Positions 8,667-17,591 of a stretch of DNA of 37,394 nucleotides are shown here, piece by piece. The stretch lies in assembly GCA_903919615.1 (NCBI GenBank), contig CAIXIX010000352.1, forward strand, positions 1 through 37,394, given 5' to 3'. This stretch comes from an uncultured Chthonomonas sp. (lineage in GTDB: Bacteria > Armatimonadota > Chthonomonadetes > Chthonomonadales > Chthonomonadaceae). Each line of letters begins with the position of its first letter. Within the stretch, counting starts at the first letter, position 1. The translations under genes were made by a program, and so were the position numbers. Below the pieces are notes generated by a model that had not been told where the DNA came from, did no database searches, and saw only the letters and a list, made by a program, of their open reading frames with translations.

Positions 8667-9932
8667 ATGCTGTTTACTTCAAGGTTCACTAAATGCTCGA
8701 TGGCTGCACTTGTTGGTGGTCTGATAGCAATTTCTGCGAACCGCACAATGGCGGATCAAAAAGAGTATTTCCCTCCGTCTGATAGCCAGGGAGGATGGCG
8801 CATGTTGAAGGATGCCGGATCGATTCGTCGATTGGCAGGCATGGAGCAGGACCGTTTACAACAGGCGTTCGAGTTCACTTCGAGATGCACGCAGAACGGC
8901 GGCCTGCTGGTCGTTCGGCACGGGTACCTTGTCTACGAGGGCTATTTCGGACGTGCTCACCGAAATGGCAATCCCGATATGGCATCGACTGGCAAAGCCG
9001 TTACCAGCATCGCGTGCGGCATCATGCTTCAAGAGTTCAAGAACAAAATTCCCGATGGCCTCGATCAGAAAGTGTTTACTCCTGTATACTTGCCTGAGGC
9101 GTTTCCGCTCGACGATCCGAGAAAAGCGGCGATAACGTTAGGGCAGTTATTATGTATGTCAGCAGGATTTCATGGCGAAGGCGGCAGCCCGGGAATGGTG
9201 CACGGCAAAGTCGTGCCGTTAACGCCTGTACCGGGCCAGGACATTCGAGATCTGGACGGGTCATCACTTCGAACGCCTTTATGGACTGATCCCGGCGAAG
9301 GCTACTCCTACTCCTCACCGGCTCCACATATTGCCTCCATTGTTTTGCGGAATGTTACGGGCCTGGAGTTGCAGGACTATGTGAATGAACGGTTGGCGAA
9401 GCCCATGGGCTGGGGTCGATGGGGATACTGCCTCCATCGAGGCGACTACTTAATGCCCCACGCTAACGGCGCAGGAAGCACTGCTTTGCATGCAACCGAC
9501 GCGCTGCGATTTGGGTATTGCCTGCTGCACAAAGGGAAATGGGGCGATAAGCAGGTTGTCCCCGCCAGCTACGTGGCGCTTTGCAACAAACCGCTGACCT
9601 ACAACGTTCACACACCGTTCAGCCTTCAATTTGAGAACAATTCCGATGGCCACGTGGTGGCTGCGCCACATGACGCCTACTATAAATCAGGAGCCGGTGG
9701 ATTCGGAATCTTCGTCGTTCCATCGCTTGATCTTGTGATCTATAAACTTGGCGGTTCCGATGGGCAGTGGGATGCATCACTTACTGGAATCCAAGACCCG
9801 TATCAATACGATGGCTCCAGGGCGAATTGGAGACCGATTCAGCGAACGCCGTTTAATGACGGCGGACTCGGTGGTGACGACGGATTGCGACGGGTTCTCG
9901 AAATGGTTTGCACGGCGGTCCGGGAGCCATAA
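8667..9932 (+). CDS. Secreted class C beta-lactamase-type serine hydrolase
   Basis: A 421-residue protein of the beta-lactamase/transpeptidase-like family. S107-T-G-K110 is the nucleophile motif, Y215-S-S the second motif and K340-S-G the third. I start at the ATG at 8667 because GGGGTGG lies just before it and the peptide then begins with a signal sequence (SMAALVGGLIAISA). Longer readings would run into the antisense GNAT gene; an in-frame ATG at 8655 is also possible. Such enzymes include carboxypeptidases, esterases and amidases, and the sequence does not decide between them. Nothing here shows antibiotic resistance. Confidence 0.88.
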   Translation: MLFTSRFTKCSMAALVGGLIAISANRTMADQKEYFPPSDSQGGWRMLKDAGSIRRLAGMEQDRLQQAFEFTSRCTQNGGLLVVRHGYLVYEGYFGRAHRNGNPDMASTGKAVTSIACGIMLQEFKNKIPDGLDQKVFTPVYLPEAFPLDDPRKAAITLGQLLCMSAGFHGEGGSPGMVHGKVVPLTPVPGQDIRDLDGSSLRTPLWTDPGEGYSYSSPAPHIASIVLRNVTGLELQDYVNERLAKPMGWGRWGYCLHRGDYLMPHANGAGSTALHATDALRFGYCLLHKGKWGDKQVVPASYVALCNKPLTYNVHTPFSLQFENNSDGHVVAAPHDAYYKSGAGGFGIFVVPSLDLVIYKLGGSDGQWDASLTGIQDPYQYDGSRANWRPIQRTPFNDGGLGGDDGLRRVLEMVCTAVREP

Positions 9933-10176
9933 CACACAATTTCACTTGATGTGCGTAATTTGTGCACTGTAACTCCGCCGTTAGCAGGATGTAAACGAAA
10001 TAATTTAAGGTTTTCTTAACAATATCATAATATCATGCAGGTATCTTGTGCCCAGATGTAAAAAGAACCATCCACCGGGGTCTGTGGAGAATCTCGGGTC
10101 TTTCCGGTTCGCTGGCGCCGCTCGTCACGTTCGCCAGGCATCCTGTTCACGCTTCCACGTTCAGAGGAGAAGATTC
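9933..10176. other. Intergenic region upstream of the prepilin gene
   Basis: About 240 bases without a convincing gene. An AT-rich stretch around 10000-10035 contains CATAAT (10026-10031), a possible -10 element for the prepilin cassette, but no matching -35 is evident. The remainder up to the prepilin ribosome site would be a 5' leader. Confidence 0.3.
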
Positions 10177-11067
10177 ATGCCGCTTACGTCATCCGCAAGC
10201 AAGAGCAACAAGTCAGGTTTTACCCTGATCGAACTGCTTGTTGTCATCGCGATTATCGCGATCCTTGCAGCCATCCTGTTCCCCGTTTTCGCCCAGGCTC
10301 GTGAGAAGGCTCGCGCCATCTCCTGCCTTAGCAACACCAAGCAGATCGGTACCTCGTTCTACATGTATGTCCAGGACTACGATGAGACGACGATCGCACT
10401 TGGCGGCCCTGTGGGCGACTGGTACTTCGCGCTCTATCCCTACACGAAGAATGCGCAGCTTTACTTCTGCCCGGATCGCAACGACTGCTGCGATGGCTAC
10501 AACAATACTAGCGTAGGTGTTAACATCAGCCCAACCGGCAAAGAGGTCGGCTACGGTATGAACTGGGGCCCAATTCACCGCCGTGGTGGCGGTCTTCTAG
10601 GTGGCCAGCAGCCAGACCCGAACCGACCTGGCAGCAAGTACATCCCGGGTATCTCTCTCGCGTCCATGACCTCGCCCGCACAGCTCTTCGCGTTCGGCGA
10701 CTCCTATGACACGCCTCGAACAACCATGACCATGAGCTTCCTGCTCTGCACATGGGGCGGAAACACGAACAGCTCCCTGCGCCACAGTGGCGGCCACTTC
10801 AACGTTGCCTTCGCAGACGGCCACTCCAAGGCGATCTACTACCGCGCGGGCTACATGGCTGGCGCCGAAAATGGCAAGTTCGCAATTCCGCGCTCAGTGG
10901 ATCAGGTTTCCTACTACTGCGCCGATCCGAGCGAAACCATCACCAACCCGGATGGTGACTCGCTTGACCTGCCAAACCCAATCACTTGCGGCAACATCGG
11001 TGCATGGATCTACCAGAACTACCCACCATGCAACGGTGGCTCATCGCACTGCCTGATGCCTGATTAG
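10177..11067 (+). CDS. DUF1559-type prepilin-like secreted protein
   Basis: A 296-residue type II/IV secretion pseudopilin. The start at 10177 has a strong AGAGGAGA ribosome site and yields a short basic leader followed by the prepilin peptidase site G^[18 protein letters not shown]. The next segment, [12 protein letters not shown], and [10 protein letters not shown] are typical of the DUF1559 family. The C-terminal H-x-x-x-x-x-x-x-x-x-D-G signature appears as [13 protein letters not shown]. The protein would anchor in the inner membrane and assemble or display at the surface. These genes are abundant in Armatimonadota and Planctomycetota genomes. It is followed closely by a lipoprotein gene. 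Confidence 0.93.
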   Translation: MPLTSSASKSNKSGFTLIELLVVIAIIAILAAILFPVFAQAREKARAISCLSNTKQIGTSFYMYVQDYDETTIALGGPVGDWYFALYPYTKNAQLYFCPDRNDCCDGYNNTSVGVNISPTGKEVGYGMNWGPIHRRGGGLLGGQQPDPNRPGSKYIPGISLASMTSPAQLFAFGDSYDTPRTTMTMSFLLCTWGGNTNSSLRHSGGHFNVAFADGHSKAIYYRAGYMAGAENGKFAIPRSVDQVSYYCADPSETITNPDGDSLDLPNPITCGNIGAWIYQNYPPCNGGSSHCLMPD

Positions 11068-11084
11068 TTCGGCGCAGGAGCAAT

Positions 11085-11255
11085 ATGATGGTTACGAACA
11101 AAAATACACAGCGCTTCCTGGTCTGCTTCGCTGCCGTGTCGGTAATTGGTTTTACCTGCATCGGCTGCAACAAGACAGAACCAAAACCAGCACACGATCC
11201 GAAGACCGATATTTCGGCTGAGGAGCGTAAGGACAAACAGGGCGAAGTCAAATAG
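11085..11255 (+). CDS. Small lipoprotein downstream of prepilin
   Basis: A 56-residue protein with a strong AGGAG site; ATGs at 11085 and 11088 are both usable. The N-terminus is basic, followed by a hydrophobic stretch (FLVCFAAVSVIGFTCIGC) ending in a lipobox-like C-I-G-C, although position -3 is Cys rather than Leu. The mature 29 residues are charged and proline-rich (NKTEPKPAHDPKTD) and look disordered. It begins 17 bases after the prepilin stop, so it is probably co-transcribed. I recognise no named family. Confidence 0.7.
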   Translation: MMVTNKNTQRFLVCFAAVSVIGFTCIGCNKTEPKPAHDPKTDISAEERKDKQGEVK

Positions 11256-11283
11256 ACGTCGCCAGGTTTATCGGCGCAAATGG

Positions 11284-11321
11284 TCCGGATGGCAAACAGT
11301 TAGTCCTGAATGCCATCCGGA
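11284..11321. terminator. Long inverted repeat between lipoprotein and CxxCH genes
   Basis: TCCGGATGGCA (11284-11294) and TGCCATCCGGA (11311-11321) form a perfect 11-bp stem with a 16-base loop, followed by TTATCATTG. It may be a weak terminator or an RNA-stabilising hairpin at the 3' end of the prepilin-lipoprotein transcript. The T-tail is poor, so it may let some transcription through to the next gene. Confidence 0.5.
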
Positions 11322-11345
11322 TTATCATTGAACAGGAATTAAGCG

Positions 11346-11543
11346 ATGCTGAAGAGACGCATCTCAAACAAGGCCGCATTTACCGTTGTTGTTTTGGCGA
11401 TCTGCGCCACGTTTACCGTCGGTTGGGCAGCAATCCGCGATAAAGAGACACATGTGGCCGTTCATCCTAAGGACTACTGCGTAAAGTGCCATCGAGATCC
11501 CAAGACGGCTCAAAAAATGCTGGAGAAACAGGGTTTCGAGTAG
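11346..11543 (+). CDS. Small membrane-anchored or secreted CxxCH (monohaem-type) protein
   Basis: A 65-residue protein with an AGGA ribosome site. Residues 1-11 are basic, 12-30 form a single membrane segment or signal peptide, and the short outer domain carries C45-V-K-C48-H49, a c-type haem attachment motif, followed by RDPKTAQKML. There is no obvious distal Met or His ligand motif, although H36 and H40 are near. It would be periplasmic, either anchored or released. It lies 24 bases past a hairpin that follows the prepilin-lipoprotein pair. Haem attachment is inferred from the motif alone; a metal-binding role is the alternative. Confidence 0.7.
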   Translation: MLKRRISNKAAFTVVVLAICATFTVGWAAIRDKETHVAVHPKDYCVKCHRDPKTAQKMLEKQGFE

Positions 11544-11546
11544 GGG

Positions 11547-11735
11547 CTACTGCCGTTCCCAGGTAACGAGAACGTAGAGGACGTTGCGGACTGGCTCGAC
11601 ACACATTGACGTGCTAACGATAACCGCCTCCGTGCGCTCTGCCCACCGGTTTATTTCCGAATCCATATCTTCAGTTATGCTGTCTGGCTCCTCAATAGAA
11701 CTTATCTTGAACCAGAAAGAGGTTACCTGCCTCAT
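11547..11735 (-). CDS. Small hypothetical cytoplasmic protein
   Basis: A 62-residue protein beginning MRQVTSFWFKISSIE, with an AAAGGCGGA ribosome site four bases before the ATG. The pattern of a short strand, an acidic helix (EDMDSEINRWAERTE), then two strands (AVIVSTSMCV and NVLYVLVTWER) looks like a compact alpha/beta protein, of a kind I have seen as small conserved unknowns. The stop lies 3 bases from the convergent CxxCH gene stop. I recognise no function. The region 11736-11893 shows no convincing gene. Confidence 0.5.
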   Translation of the reverse strand: MRQVTSFWFKISSIEEPDSITEDMDSEINRWAERTEAVIVSTSMCVEPVRNVLYVLVTWERQ

Positions 11736-11893
11736 CTTTCCGCCTTTCAACTATCCTGAACTCCTGCACTGCTTCGAACAAGCTTACCGAAATGCGGACC
11801 AATTTGCAACCAGGCATTTAAGAGATTACAATTGGATAGAGGAGCAAGAGCATCACCGGAAACTTCTGCGTGCTCCTCTATCACAACCTACGA

Positions 11894-12478
11894 CTATAAC
11901 CCCTTTGAGGTTTTTCTCTTTCGCAATGGCGCGATGGTTGCTGCAATTCCCAGGCCGATCAGTAGGCCAGCGCTGCCCGGCTCGGGTGTGATCTTTCTGA
12001 TGCCGATTCCATCTACAAAGTAGTTGGTGTCGCTGCCAACCTGTGCATTGATCTGCAAGTCTGCAGTGGTTGTATTTCCGGTTGTGAACAGAAAGCTAAA
12101 AGGCTTCCAGTAGCCGACGTATCCGGTATCATTGTTTACGAAATCCGTAACGCCATTTATCTCTGCTGTTAACGCATGGTTTCCAGCAAAGCCGCCATAG
12201 TTACCATAGTAACCGGTTATCACATATGCGCTATCGAAACCCAGGCCCGTAATGGTCTGTGATATGTACGCCTGGGCTGTTGGGTCGGTGTTGTTCAGCC
12301 AGGCTTCACCAGGAGCTCCATCGGAGCCTGCATCTGCGATCCAGGCTGTATCAGGATTATGGGCCCAACCGCTCAGGTATGCTGGCGAACTGAAGTTCCC
12401 GTTGACGATAGTTTGAGCGTGTGCTGCGCTTCCTGCGATTGCGCACAAAGCACTTGCGAGCGCTATACCGTACTTCAT
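11894..12478 (-). CDS. PEP-CTERM sorted secreted protein
   Basis: A 194-residue exported protein. The signal peptide covers about 1-21 (ALCAIAGSAAHAQ). The body is beta-rich, starting VNGNFSSPAYLSGW, which resembles the carbohydrate-binding-like sandwich common in these proteins. The C-terminus is a textbook exosortase signal: P165-E-P, a hydrophobic helix (AGLLIGLGIAATIAPL) and a basic tail RKRK. It is probably processed by an exosortase and released or attached to the surface or matrix. No exosortase gene is in the window. The ribosome site is GAGGGAG. Confidence 0.9.
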   Translation of the reverse strand: MKYGIALASALCAIAGSAAHAQTIVNGNFSSPAYLSGWAHNPDTAWIADAGSDGAPGEAWLNNTDPTAQAYISQTITGLGFDSAYVITGYYGNYGGFAGNHALTAEINGVTDFVNNDTGYVGYWKPFSFLFTTGNTTTADLQINAQVGSDTNYFVDGIGIRKITPEPGSAGLLIGLGIAATIAPLRKRKTSKGL

Positions 12479-12733
12479 TTGCTATACTCCCTCGTTCAAG
12501 TGTCATTGATATATACCGCGCCGCCTACAGTGTACGCATAGATCGTGCCAATTTCCGTATATAGCGCAATTAATTGCAATTCTGTAATACATAGGAACAT
12601 TATCATGTCCCTTCACAATGATTGGATGTAAGAAGGAGAATGAGTTTCAATGTTGAACTGACAATTATTCCTCGTTATCTGCATCGTGTTTGACCTGAGA
12701 GCCCCTTTCTGGTGATTACAGGAGATTCCATAG
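12479..12733. promoter_or_regulatory. Divergent intergenic region with a 12-bp palindrome
   Basis: About 255 bases separate the PEP-CTERM gene from the divergent oxidoreductase gene. A perfect palindrome GCAATTAATTGC lies at 12566-12577 in an AT-rich stretch and could be an operator, but AT-rich palindromes of this length occur by chance. No third gene is apparent. Confidence 0.3.
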
Positions 12734-14068
12734 TTGGATAGAAGACAATTTCTCACCGCCGCCGCTGGCGCGTCGCTAACAGCTGCATCGAATATTCCTG
12801 CCGAGGCGCTGGTACAGCAGAAAAAGCTGCGCGTTGGCCTTATTGGATGTGGATGGTACGGCAAGTGCGACCTGTTTAGGCTGATTCAAGTTGCGCCTGT
12901 AGAGGTTGTATCCCTCTGTGATGTTGATAGCCGGATGCTGGCTGAAGCTGTTGAATTGGTATCCCAGAGGCAGGCTTCCCACAACAAACCGAGAGCCTAT
13001 CGCGACTACAGAGAGATGTTAAAACAGAAGGACGTCGATATCGTTCTGATCGGCACGCCAGATCACTGGCATGCTTTAAACATGATCGCCGCCGTTGAGG
13101 CTGGCGCCGACGTGTATTGCCAGAAGCCGATCAGCACAGACATCGCCGAGGGTCAGGCGATGGTCAATGCCGCACGAAAGCACGGAAAGGTTGTGCAGAT
13201 TGGTACACAGCGGCGCAGCACACCTCATCTGGCCGAGGCACGCGATATCGTCCGCAGCGGAGCGTTAGGCAAGATCGGCCTCGTTGAAATTTGCTGTTAT
13301 TACCACATGCGAGCCTCGGGCAATCCGCCGGATGGACCGGCCCCAGAATATCTCGATTACGAGATGTGGACCGGGCCGGCTCCGATGCGGCCCTATAATG
13401 CCTGGGATCACCCTCGCGGCTGGCGTGCGTTTATGGAGTACGGCAACGGCATCGTGGGCGACATGTGCGTGCATATGCTGGATATGACTCGCTGGATGAT
13501 GGGCCTTGGATGGCCGAAGAGCGTGACCTCAAGCGGTGGTATCCTCGTTGATAAAGCCAGCAAGGCGAACATTTCGGATACGCAAGCAGCAACGTTTGAT
13601 TTTGGAGAAACCAAGGTTCTGTGGGAGCACAGAAGTTGGGGCGACGCGCCTGATCCCGCCTATCCGTGGGGGGCAGTACTGTATGGCGATAAGGGCACGC
13701 TCAAGGCAAGCGTAATGAGCTATGACTTTAAGCCAAACAATGGCCAAGCTGTGCACAAAGACGTTACCTATGAGCTGGATCAATACCCTATTGATCGAAC
13801 GGAGCGCGACCTCGAACGCCACTGTGCCCCAGCGATACGGCATCATATGCTGGACTTCCTGAATGCCGTTGCAACGCGTGGCCGGCCCGTTGCTGATATC
13901 GAGGAGGGCCACATCTCAACAGCATCGTGCATTCTCGCCAATATATCGATGAAACTGGCCCGAACCCTCGTCTGGGATCCACAGGTTCAGCGCGTCGTTG
14001 GTGATCCAGAAGCGAACAAGCTGCTGCACCGTCCCTACCGGAAGCCATGGGTTCATCCAGAGGCGTAA
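12734..14068 (+). CDS. Gfo/Idh/MocA family oxidoreductase, Tat-exported
   Basis: A 444-residue NAD(P)-dependent oxidoreductase. I accept the TTG start at 12734 because AGGAG precedes it at a good distance and it supplies the twin-arginine signal DRRQFLTAAAGAS. The Rossmann motif is GLIGCGWYGK, and the usual EKP catalytic motif appears as CQKP. The rest (VQIGTQRRS, GNGIVGDMCVHMLDMTRW) is typical of exported family members that act on sugars or glycosides outside the cytoplasm. The GH97 gene starts 25 bases downstream, so the pair probably acts on one glycoside. Confidence 0.92.
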   Translation: MDRRQFLTAAAGASLTAASNIPAEALVQQKKLRVGLIGCGWYGKCDLFRLIQVAPVEVVSLCDVDSRMLAEAVELVSQRQASHNKPRAYRDYREMLKQKDVDIVLIGTPDHWHALNMIAAVEAGADVYCQKPISTDIAEGQAMVNAARKHGKVVQIGTQRRSTPHLAEARDIVRSGALGKIGLVEICCYYHMRASGNPPDGPAPEYLDYEMWTGPAPMRPYNAWDHPRGWRAFMEYGNGIVGDMCVHMLDMTRWMMGLGWPKSVTSSGGILVDKASKANISDTQAATFDFGETKVLWEHRSWGDAPDPAYPWGAVLYGDKGTLKASVMSYDFKPNNGQAVHKDVTYELDQYPIDRTERDLERHCAPAIRHHMLDFLNAVATRGRPVADIEEGHISTASCILANISMKLARTLVWDPQVQRVVGDPEANKLLHRPYRKPWVHPEA

Positions 14069-14093
14069 GACCGCGCGGAAGATTGAGAGAGCA

Positions 14094-16508
14094 ATGTTTC
14101 GTCCCACAGCAATTCGACAAGTCGCTCAGGTGTTGATTCCACTGGCTTTATACTCCGTGGGATGGATTGTGCCGTGCAAAGCGCAGGCGCCTGTTTCTGT
14201 CAAGTCTCCCGATGGCGCTCTTGAGGCTCATGTTAACGCTGGCGCAGCGCTCACATACACGGTCCAGTTTCACGGTACAGACGTTATCAGAGATTCGCGT
14301 CTGGGCCTCGAATATCGCGGTTTGCCGATCTTGGGACCGAATTTGAAGATTACATCGACCGTCCGGCGAGCGAGTGACTCCACCTGGAAAACAGTCTGCG
14401 GTAAGTTCAGCACGGTTCGCAACCAGTACAACGAAGCTGCGATCCACCTTGCGAGTTCAGACGTAGCGCTGCCACAATTGATCCTGACGTTCAGGGCATA
14501 TAACGACGGAATTGCCTTCCGTTATTCTGTATCAGATTCTAAATCAAACCGACTGTTCACTCTAACGCGAGAGCTAACCGAGTACCGATTTGCCCGAGAT
14601 GCGCGTGCCTGGGCTGCTAACAAGGAGCCAGCATATGAAACGGAGTATAGCCCACGACAGCTCTCCAGCATTGGCGCATCCAACCTCATTAGCCTTCCTC
14701 TACTGGTTCGAGTTCAGCCCGATCTGTATTCTGCGATAACAGAGGCGGATTTAACAGACTGGTCTGGCGCCTATGTAAGCGGTGAATCGTCCGGCATCCT
14801 CTATCGAAGCCCGCTGATCGTTGGAAATGAACCTCCGCGTAAGATAACGGTGCCCGTTAAAGGTATTCGGTTACTTGAGCTCTCTATCGGAGATGGTGGA
14901 GATGGGTTTGAGTTTGATCATGCGGACTGGGCCGACGCTACGCTCATCTCAGCCGATGGTAAGCGCACACGGCTTTCAACGCTTACGCCGGTAAGTGCTT
15001 CGCAGGGATTCGGCAAGCTAAGTATCGACAAGAGCGTAGGTGGTAATCCGATCAGCATCGCTGGCATTCCGTTTAATACAGGACTTGGCACGCATTCTGT
15101 CGGTTCATTGGTTTTTGATCTTGGCGCCAAATATGAGAAATTTGAGTCATCAATTGGCATCGACTCGGAAACCAAAGGTAAAGGCAGTGTTGTCTTCTCT
15201 GTGATTCGATCCCCGGAGCCGTCAAAGACGGCTCAGCCAGTTACGCTGACGACGCGCCTTGCCCCTCGAATCGATGGCGAAGGTCTCGTTAAACGATCAG
15301 GGCCGCACAGTTCTCCATGGCGCATCGTTATGCTTGGTAATCGACCGGGAGCGCTTGTCGAATCGGAGCTTGTCGAAAACCTGAGCCCGCCCTGCGCTAT
15401 ACCAGACACCTCCTGGATTCGTCCCGGCATGATGGCATGGGACCATTGGTGGAGTGGCGATGTAAAGATGGATACCGCAACAGATGAGCGGTTTATCCAG
15501 CTTGCCGCGGACATGCACTGGCCCTATCAGCTTGTAGACTGGCAATGGTACGGTCAATTCGACACTGCATCCGCTGACATCACACATACTAACCCCGCAG
15601 TAAATATGCCCGAATTGCTTCAGTACGCCAAGGATCGGCATGTGCGGCTCTGGGTTTGGCTGCATTCAAACGATGTGAACCGTTTTCTGGTAAAAGGAAA
15701 GCTTGGCGAAGCGTTTGCGACCTATGAGCAATGGGGGCTCGCGGGTGTCAAGATCGATTTTATGAATCGTGACGACCAGGAGATGGTTAACTGGTACGAG
15801 AAAGTCGTTCAAATCGCCGCTGCGCATCACCTGATGATAGATTTTCATGGCGCCTACAAGCCAACAGGATTGCGGCGAACCTATCCGAACCTGCTCACTC
15901 GGGAAGGAGTTCTTGGGAATGAGTACAATAAGTTCTCGAACAGAGTCACCCCTGAACACACGGTCACGCTGCCCTTCACGCGAATGTTGGCTGGCCCAAT
16001 GGACTTCACTCCTGGCGGTTTCTTGAATGTAACAAAGGCAGAGTTTAAGCAGACTAAGCCCACGACCGTGATGGGTACCCGGGCACATCAGCTAGCAATG
16101 TTTGTTGTCTACGATAGTCCGCTCTGTTGCGTCTGCGACGACCCGGATAATTACAAAAACCAAGCTGGCGTTGAGTTTCTCAAGATCGTTCCAACCACCT
16201 GGGATGAGACACGTGTACTCGCGGGTGAGCCCGGGGAGTTCATCGTTTCTGCCCGACGCAGCGGATCGAACTGGTTTCTCGGTGGTATGGCAGGCCAGGC
16301 AGCCCGCACTGTTGATGTGCCGCTTTCGTTTCTCGGCAGCGGAACCTATGAGGTTCTCATCTTTCAGGATGCAAAAGATGCCGATCGTGCGCCAACTCAC
16401 CTTAGCGAGTCTCGCCAAATCGTCAAAGCAACGAATAAACTCCATCTCGTGATGTCGCGCGAAGGTGGATTTGCAATCCGCTTATCTAAATCTTCGGCCG
16501 CACATTAG
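14094..16508 (+). CDS. GH97 glycoside hydrolase with inserted NPCBM-like module
   Basis: An 804-residue secreted enzyme; the ATG at 14094 has a GAGAGA site and begins a signal peptide ending CKAQA. Residues about 28-290 are the GH97 N-terminal beta-sandwich (VKSPDGALEAHV). About 298-375 look like an NPCBM carbohydrate module (GIPFNTGLGTHSVGSLVFDL). The TIM barrel and C-terminal domain follow. D555 in GVKIDFMN sits where retaining GH97 enzymes carry their nucleophile, with E604 or E610 in REGVLGNEYN as acid/base candidates. This suggests a retaining alpha-galactosidase-type enzyme rather than a SusB-type inverting alpha-glucosidase, from recalled family knowledge. Confidence 0.9.
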   Translation: MFRPTAIRQVAQVLIPLALYSVGWIVPCKAQAPVSVKSPDGALEAHVNAGAALTYTVQFHGTDVIRDSRLGLEYRGLPILGPNLKITSTVRRASDSTWKTVCGKFSTVRNQYNEAAIHLASSDVALPQLILTFRAYNDGIAFRYSVSDSKSNRLFTLTRELTEYRFARDARAWAANKEPAYETEYSPRQLSSIGASNLISLPLLVRVQPDLYSAITEADLTDWSGAYVSGESSGILYRSPLIVGNEPPRKITVPVKGIRLLELSIGDGGDGFEFDHADWADATLISADGKRTRLSTLTPVSASQGFGKLSIDKSVGGNPISIAGIPFNTGLGTHSVGSLVFDLGAKYEKFESSIGIDSETKGKGSVVFSVIRSPEPSKTAQPVTLTTRLAPRIDGEGLVKRSGPHSSPWRIVMLGNRPGALVESELVENLSPPCAIPDTSWIRPGMMAWDHWWSGDVKMDTATDERFIQLAADMHWPYQLVDWQWYGQFDTASADITHTNPAVNMPELLQYAKDRHVRLWVWLHSNDVNRFLVKGKLGEAFATYEQWGLAGVKIDFMNRDDQEMVNWYEKVVQIAAAHHLMIDFHGAYKPTGLRRTYPNLLTREGVLGNEYNKFSNRVTPEHTVTLPFTRMLAGPMDFTPGGFLNVTKAEFKQTKPTTVMGTRAHQLAMFVVYDSPLCCVCDDPDNYKNQAGVEFLKIVPTTWDETRVLAGEPGEFIVSARRSGSNWFLGGMAGQAARTVDVPLSFLGSGTYEVLIFQDAKDADRAPTHLSESRQIVKATNKLHLVMSREGGFAIRLSKSSAAH

Positions 16509-16765
16509 TTCGTAAGCGGCGCCCCCTCCTACGACGTTTCCTAGCCCCCTTTACAGGTTTTGGACGGCTGGCCCCTGCAGACTTTGTTTATCGCTATATA
16601 ACTCATACCTACAATTGTTCCAACTATCGCCTAATCGGGTCGATTGAGACTTTTTCGGTTGTATCTTACCAAGAACTCCGATAAACTGAATCACCAGCCT
16701 GCCTTGGCTAGAGCTGGAGTAATGTGTGCCACAGTCGGCACGTCGTTGGAGGCGGTACAACCCTG

Positions 16766-17551
16766 ATGAAGGCGCTTGTAATTGATGACGAGCCACTTGT
16801 TCGGTTACATTTGAGAAGTATGCTGGAAGCTAAGTCAGTAGAAGTTGTAGGCGATTGTTCAACTGTGATTGAAGGCTTAACGCTTGCGGAGGATCTGACG
16901 CCTGACATAATCTTTCTCGACTTCCTGATACCAGGAATGACAGGTCTGCAGATGGTAGCTGCGCTTCAATCACTCGACAGAGTACCGTTTACCATCTTAG
17001 TGATGGCTGGCAACGAGAATCCAGTAGCTGCATTAGAATTCAGCACACTGGAATATCTATCAACACCAATTTCGCTCGAGGGGCTCGAATCGGCTTTGGA
17101 ACGCGCGGGCACCCGGGTCGCAGAAATCTCGATGCGAGATTCGGTAGGCAATGCGGCCTCCGAACAATCATTGGCGATGGATGATGATGCGTTCATTCAG
17201 AATCTGACCACTCTGGCACACCTTCCAATTCGCGAGGGTTCTTCAGTACGATTGCTCCTCTTGGAGGAGGTAATATGCGCAATCACGAGGCAAAATCGGG
17301 TCTTTGTACGAACACGCGATGGCGATTTCAAAACCTACTACTCCTTAACACAGCTAGAGGCACTGCTGCCTGCGGATCGATTTTTACGAATTCATGACAC
17401 GTGTATTGTACAGCTTGAGCTCGTTAGAGAGCTGCACAATCTCGGCAGCAACTCGTATTCTGTTCGATTGTCCGATGGCTACTTCACTCCTGTAAGCCGG
17501 TCCCAGTATCGAGAGTTGCAAATCTGTGTCGGAATAACTCCTGCGGTGTGA
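16766..17551 (+). CDS. LytTR response regulator with degenerate receiver
   Basis: A 261-residue transcription factor starting at ATG 16766 after GGAGGCGG. The receiver (1-110) has D7, D8 and the phosphoacceptor D52 (IIFLDFLIPG). The conserved Thr/Ser is Met (M80, ILVMAG) and the conserved Lys is Thr (T100, EYLSTPI). An acidic linker leads to a LytTR DNA-binding domain (about 160-258: NRVFVRTRDGDF, FLRIHDTCIV, PVSRSQYREL). No kinase is adjacent. It lies directly upstream of the first efflux operon, whose promoter carries LytTR-like direct repeats, so it is the likely regulator of that operon. The preceding 16509-16765 contains no gene. Confidence 0.92.
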   Translation: MKALVIDDEPLVRLHLRSMLEAKSVEVVGDCSTVIEGLTLAEDLTPDIIFLDFLIPGMTGLQMVAALQSLDRVPFTILVMAGNENPVAALEFSTLEYLSTPISLEGLESALERAGTRVAEISMRDSVGNAASEQSLAMDDDAFIQNLTTLAHLPIREGSSVRLLLLEEVICAITRQNRVFVRTRDGDFKTYYSLTQLEALLPADRFLRIHDTCIVQLELVRELHNLGSNSYSVRLSDGYFTPVSRSQYRELQICVGITPAV

Positions 17552-17591
17552 TTCCCGCGCATTACAACCACCTCTATCCGCAATAAAGCTT

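Noticed and set aside
11584-11991. 135-codon plus-strand frame
   Set aside because: It overlaps the PEP-CTERM gene end and the small minus-strand gene, and has no recognisable domain or ribosome site; the minus-strand reading is better supported.
12566-12577. GCAATTAATTGC as a defined operator
   Set aside because: It is AT-rich and unique here with no regulator next to it, so it is recorded only as a low-confidence feature and not as a finding.
13998-14093. Extension of GH97 into the oxidoreductase gene
   Set aside because: It would bury the signal peptide; the ATG at 14094 has its own ribosome site.
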